A stretch of DNA of 64,000 nucleotides from Rhipicephalus microplus (Eukaryota > Arthropoda > Arachnida > Ixodida > Ixodidae): contig NC_134705.1 in NCBI RefSeq assembly GCF_043290135.1, forward strand, positions 97,904,739-97,968,738. Direction: 5' to 3'. Under the pieces are notes generated by a model, which worked only from the letters and a program-made list of their open reading frames with translations, did not search any database and had not been told where the DNA came from. Position numbers and translations under genes: made by a program. Shown here one piece after another: positions 59,067 through 64,000 of the stretch. Each line of letters opens with the position of its first letter. Position 1 is the first letter of the stretch.

Positions 59067-61139
59067 CTGGGCGGACACATGCAAGCAAGGCGACGTCATT
59101 TACACGATCGTAGTCTCTTATCACATAGATATCAACACGTCTTCTGCTATAAAAGCCTCGCCTGAGTTACCTTACGTGAAAATGGCGCGAAAAAGAACGG
59201 CCACACGTAAAGAATGACTGTGCACTATGGTGAGTGGACACGAGATCAAGCATTTGTACGCTTGCACTTTCCTGAAGAAGCAGATCGATCGTTTCCTGCA
59301 TACCTTTCTACGTGGTACCATCACAACTCGACCTTCGCCAGTGCTTTCAGCATTAGCAACTCAAGTTGCAGTGATACCATATAGCTGTATTTCTGCTGAC
59401 GACGTCGGCACTGGTAGCATTGAGATAGCCACCTCCCCTAAACACAGGGAGGCCCGAAGTGTACACAATACACCCAATAGGTTCGCTCCTGTCTCAATCT
59501 GAAATGAACGATTACGGAAACACGGGTGTTTCACAAGAAGACTGGTGATGTTGCGTTCCCATCGTTCCTCTCGGAAAGCAAGAGACCTAGGTCAGGCCAT
59601 TGAGAGATACATAATGACGCATGTTGTTTCCGGGATTCTTCAAACGGCGAGTATAGGCAGGGGCGCCGCGACAATGCATTGCCGTACCACCCCCTTCCCT
59701 CCCGTAGTATGAACCCTACATGCGTCCGCCTACGTCACCACTCTAAATAGTACCGCTGAGCCAGTTTGCGCTAAAGATCGCGATTAAGGCAGGCTACAAG
59801 TTGGCGATGACATTTTACAACAGGGATTGACACTCACTTGCCGCTCACGTGAAGGAGGCTGTAGCAGTCAAAAAATACCATTCGTATCAGGTTCGATCAG
59901 GATCGCCAGTGGACCTGTGTCCCCGGGGCTTTTTTGTCGTTGAAACGTAGTCACATGACATATGCGTTCGCGGCTTTTTGTGACGTGTCGAACTACTTCC
60001 CCATGGCACGCAGGCTTTGCTGTTGCCATTCGCAGGTTTCTGCCTTTTTTTGTTTTGTTTTTTTGTAGGAGATTGAAACTATAGCGGTTTTTTTGGTCAT
60101 ACCATGCCCTCTTAGCAGAGCATTAAAAATATCGTATGATCTGTATGGCATTCGTTCGTCTCTTATCAGTAGGGGTACAAGGCGAAGCTTCAAGGCCTGG
60201 AAGTACTGGCACGATGTTGGCACAACTAAACTGAGGGTGAGATAAACAAGCGCGTAAGGTCATGGCCCTGAAGAAAGAAACAAAAAAACTTAGAGATTCA
60301 TTGCTATGAGACTGTACGATCGACTGTTTGCGGAATCGGAAGATGTGAAAGCATTCATAGTCTCCATAATATGCACTTCAGCTTTTCTAGCTCAGGTAAG
60401 AATTGTGGATGTGAGAGACCAAGCTAGCCATAATTTTATTCTTTATTCTTGGGTTCTCCATGAGTGGTGAGAAAAGGTTTCACAAGCAGTTTACGGTGTT
60501 GACGTGAACTACAAAGCATTATTATTGGGGCTTCAAGGGGAAAACAAATCACCAATGACGTGGAATATGACGTCAGCATTATCGTCAATTACATTAACCA
60601 ATACCAGACATAGAGGAGAATGTCAAGTAACTTTGGATGTACAGTCGGCCACAAAATGACGCGTTCCACGCGAGCATGTTGGGTGATTGCAATCTGTACC
60701 ATCAAGTAGCGAGCAGTCGGCTGTAGAAAGCATTGCTGCGGTGAATGTGCGGCAACAGCAATGCTCTCGCTCGCCACTAGGCGGTGCTGAGGGCAATTTC
60801 GTCACGCATTCTCGTGTTCCGTATTATTGTGTGACCAACTGTCCGTTGCATCAGATAGCGCGAAGCTCCTGGACGCTAACTGCAGTGGTGGCTACATATT
60901 GTTTCCAAACACTCGTAGTGTTTCAGTTGCGTGAAATAAACACATAAAGAGTGTGAATGGACGCATAGGAACTGCACCAATGAGGTAATAAACGTTTTTA
61001 GGATTAGCTTCTTTGCTTGACACAACCTTATTGAAACCAGCCAATAATGAAGAAAAAGAACAATTATGGAATGCTAATTAACCATCTTAAGCATATTGTA
61101 GTAATGGTGAAATAGACCATATATTGGACAGATGAGGAA
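59067..61139. other. upstream of the first recognised exon, nothing recognised
   Basis: The missing N-terminal exon could be here. I looked for a minus-strand Met followed by a hydrophobic stretch and a donor ending with one codon base, and found none convincing among the frames at 59993-60223 and 60589-60805. Confidence 0.3.
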
Positions 61140-61235
61140 GACAATCGGTGCGTAGCTGAATTGGTATATATCGGGTGCGTAATTCGAAAGTTGCCGGCTC
61201 GGTCCTTTCAGGCCGCAAGCTGTCTTTTAGTTCAC
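61140..61235 (+). mobile_element. tRNA-like SINE head, second type
   Basis: ggtgcgtagctgaattggta resembles an A box region. cgtaattcgaaagttgccgg with ctcggtcctttcaggccgca follows the layout of a tRNA T arm with a degraded B box, and cttttagttcac comes next. Different from the 53730 SINE. No target duplication found. Confidence 0.5.
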
Positions 61236-61949
61236 TTGGCTTGCTTTACAAACCTACATACAAAATACCAAAATGCACTTAAACATTGCAATTAGCATTC
61301 CTTATACTTTCTTTGTCTTTACTGAATGTGGTTTTTGTTGAGGGTGGCTTTAGCGGCCCTTCAAAGCATCATGAACGACGCACATCTTTTTCCAACTTAC
61401 CCCCAGCGGGAGTGGACAGATCTGGTCGCTTCGGCACCACTGGAGTCTAAAACAGAGATGATTCAGAAACGGTGAGAAACAATTTGCACGTAGAGTCAAC
61501 AGTTTGCGGTTTGTCTAATGTGTGAACGCGAGCTTCTGTATACGTGGTGCCATCTGTCAGTGCAGAGATGAAAGGAGGCAAACAGAGAGTCGTTATTTCA
61601 GTGCTCGAGTGCATTCTGATTTACTGCTGGAGTAAACTTTCGGCTGTGGTGTAATTCAGAAGTCACTGACATTTAAAACTCGTCAAACAAAACCTCCGAA
61701 AATGAACATCTTTGCTTGTGGTTTGAAGATGCACTTCGAGCTGTGGATACAATTTCCCGGCAACCGGTTGTTCAGCAAGCAACTTTCCGTATAAATGACC
61801 ATGCAAAAAGATTTAGTTTGAGACATTTTCGTGGTACTTTCGGATTAGCAGGCCCAAGTGCACTCACGTAGGATCACAGCACCATCTAGTGACACAATGA
61901 GCAATAATTAGTATTCTTCACAAACTTCCCCTTTGGCCACGTAACCTGC
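61236..61949. other. nothing recognised
   Basis: No convincing frame, repeat or RNA. Confidence 0.3.
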
Positions 61950-61954
61950 GTGGC

Positions 61955-62107
61955 TTCCACTGCAACTGCTGCTGTTACTGCTGCTACTACAACAACTACT
62001 ACAACAACTACTGCTACTCCTCTTACTGTAACTGCTGCCTCCACTACTGTTACTGGTACTCCTACTTTTTTACTACTACTACTACTACTTCTACTACTAC
62101 TACTGCC
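61955..62107. repeat. ACT/CTG-rich trinucleotide microsatellite
   Basis: About 150 bp of imperfect (ACT)n, (CTG)n and (ACA)n triplets. The purest stretch is actactactactactacttc near 62071-62091. The threonine/leucine-only frame through it is spurious. Confidence 0.9.
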
Positions 62108-62399
62108 ATTACGACAAAGTCGACAACAGCAAAAACAGCACAGGGCACCCTATAGAACAGCTTCGCTAATAGAGTGAAGGTGCTCGTACTATCCCCGAGA
62201 AGGAACCCTGGCGTTGCTGCAGTCGCGGCGAGGTGACGTCACGGCAGGGACTCGCCTACTCGGCTGCCGTTTGCCGCCTTCTTCTGCGCCCGTCGTGTAC
62301 ACGCTCTTTAGCGACAGGGTAGGGGTGATTACTTCTCAATATCAAGACGCAAATCTCTCAAGGTACAAGGCTGAAGGTTTCACAACTGGTTAAAGTTTT

Positions 62400-62600
62400 C
62401 CAAGTTACCGGGTCCCCACACAGCGTGTTGGGAGTATCCAGGCATAGTAAGCTTCACCACTGGAGCGACGCGTCACAGCCCCTCGAAGCCCGCCTGTACC
62501 CTGTTTAGCTACCGGTGGGTCGCCGACCGGCACTGGGGATCGAACCCCGCACCTCCTGTAGCTGAAGCGGACGCGTACGTGCAATGCCACAGCTACGGTA
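62400..62600 (-). mobile_element. tRNA-like SINE, minus strand, third type
   Basis: The reverse strand has ctaccgtagctgtggcattg (A-box side) and ggaggtgcggggttcgatcc (B box ggttcgatcc), then ccagtgccggtcggcgaccc and a tail region with ggctgtgacgcgtcgctcca. The perfect B box supports a tRNA-derived SINE. It does not fold as an intact tRNA, so it is not called a tRNA gene. Confidence 0.65.
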
Positions 62601-64000
62601 GTTTTACAAGTTGTAGAAATTTACAATTTAGCTCAGTAGAGACCCCTCCGAAAGGAAAAGTTGCTGTGAAAATGATGATTCAAGACACAGGGATGTTCGT
62701 TGTTTTCATCGCGTACGCCCAGAAATGGGTGCTAAAATATTCTAAGTGGTGTTAGTGCGATTACATCTAGGCGTTGATTCCGGGGTTAAAACATCTGTGC
62801 CGAAGTATCAGAAGGTTAAATAAGATGCTTTGAATTCACTTAGCAGATAACGGTTTATTGTGATAATTACGCCTGCACTCGCGAATTATATGAAACAACT
62901 CACTGAATAGCGTTGTCTCCAACGGGACAGTTTAATGAATATGTCTGTGATAAGTCGTCACTTGACATATACAGGAAATGAAGAAATAATACTGCCACAC
63001 ACACAACGATTTCAGAAATGATGTGGTGTCTGTTCACTTGGATCAAATATGCCCGTTTTTTTCTCATCATTCACAAAAAATTAAGTTGCCATAGACCCTA
63101 ACTTGTGTGAAGCATTAGTACAATCTTCTACCGCGTCACAAACGACAATGCTCACTTCTAGTGGGAGCACCACTGATTGTAACGGTTCCGAAAGAAACGC
63201 GAGAAATTCGTGATGGCGCACTCAGCGATGTGACTCAATATTATTTAATTATCCTTCACCTCTAGGAGGCGACGACTGGTCTCACACGTCATGTCTACCT
63301 ACAGGCAATGAACTGCATGAAAAGTTGATATAAGGTGGCTCCATAAACTGGTACGAGCGCTTCAGCACCATTGCTGCGATTCTGCACGAAGACAGAATCT
63401 GACAGCATTAATGAAGAATTCCTGCACATGACGTAGACTGAACTTCACCTGAATGATTTCGGTAAAGTTAAGTACCAAAACTATTGCAAGAGACACTTGA
63501 AACTAAGCAACGTGGTGAGTGAGCAAGTAGACAAGGAAAACATACACAACAGCTGCGGTGGTCTAGAGAGAGCGCATTGGAGATATCTTGCGAAACTCAA
63601 TATTGCACGCAATTGCGGGGCTTGGGACATTATTGAAAGTGCTTTCTGTGACACATGGACCATTCCGATACAAATAACTCTGGTGGAGAAATACACCCTC
63701 ATATCACTTCTTAAAGGAATCGCTCATCAACAACTCAACTTATTAGTGTGAACATTGCGTTTTGCATATCAAGGCAATGACACAATGAGTTCGCTATATC
63801 TAAGCAGAAGTACATTATCACTTTTCACACCCGTTGGAATGCGGCTGCTGTGGCAAGGAACGAAACCCTTCATCGGGGTCAACTACGCGACACAGACCTG
63901 TACAGTCCTCTCATATTACGCTATACGGCCGAGCGTGAGCGCGATTGGCGTTTGCACAGAAGCAAAAGTAAACATTTTATTGTTTTACCAAGAACATTAT
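62601..64000. other. nothing recognised to the window end
   Basis: An 84-codon plus frame at 63497-63751 has an ordinary composition but no motif or splice context. No repeat with a partner in the window. Confidence 0.3.

Noticed and set aside
58693..59217. 174-codon plus-strand frame
   Set aside because: It overlaps the minus-strand exon 58823-59033, which has splice-phase support and cysteine/sequon features; the plus frame has none.
62510..62600. tRNA gene on the minus strand
   Set aside because: Good B box, but I could not fold paired acceptor and anticodon stems; better read as a SINE head.

Overview
This looks like eukaryotic nuclear DNA from an arthropod, most likely a hard tick. The window is intron and repeat sequence, with no bacterial-style operons. 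It holds tRNA-derived SINEs, several APE-type LINEs, a Ty3/gypsy element, long TA and TCTA microsatellites, and split coding exons with consensus GT/AG borders. The species call is inference from the look of the repeats; nothing here names a species.

The one host gene I can support lies on the minus strand. Six exons are at 58823-59033, 45708-45867, 30474-30598, 28850-28967, 24718-24885 and 8337-8507. All five junctions agree in splice phase and join into a 316-residue open frame ending in a TAG. The protein looks secreted (scattered cysteines, three N-glycosylation sequons) and resembles a degenerate chitinase-like (GH18-type TIM barrel) family expanded in ticks; that family call is tentative. 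The N-terminal exon with any signal peptide was not found. Five introns of about 1.5 to 16 kb carry nearly everything else.

Layout: 1-840, 3' end of a plus-strand LINE. About 1.4-7.1 kb, a decayed Ty3/gypsy element with a displaced RT fragment inside its integrase. 8.3 kb, last host exon. 10-20 kb, SINE and LINE 3' ends and short dispersed repeats. 19.9-22.3 kb, minus-strand LINE RT with a 271-bp tandem duplication. 23.7-24.3 kb, CR1/L2-like LINE tail. 24.7, 28.9 and 30.5 kb, host exons. 26.6-27.8 kb, TCTA microsatellite and an array of a ~146-bp satellite. 30.9-31.7 kb, LINE tail with a long hairpin. 32.0-41.8 kb, one LINE (A) with a second nearly full-length LINE (B) nested inside its RT, with a 13-bp target duplication. 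42.1-43.5 kb, second array of the 146-bp satellite. 45.8 kb, host exon. 46-47 kb, dispersed repeats. 48.0-51.6 kb, a third LINE (C). 51.65-52.24 kb, GGAC-rich minisatellite. 53.7-54.0 kb, full-length SINE with perfect target duplications. 54.4-55.2 kb, foldback palindrome. 58.8 kb, first recognised host exon. 59-64 kb, mostly unassigned, with SINE heads and an ACT-rich microsatellite.

All transposon reading frames show stops, frameshifts or lost catalytic residues, so I see no element that could move on its own.
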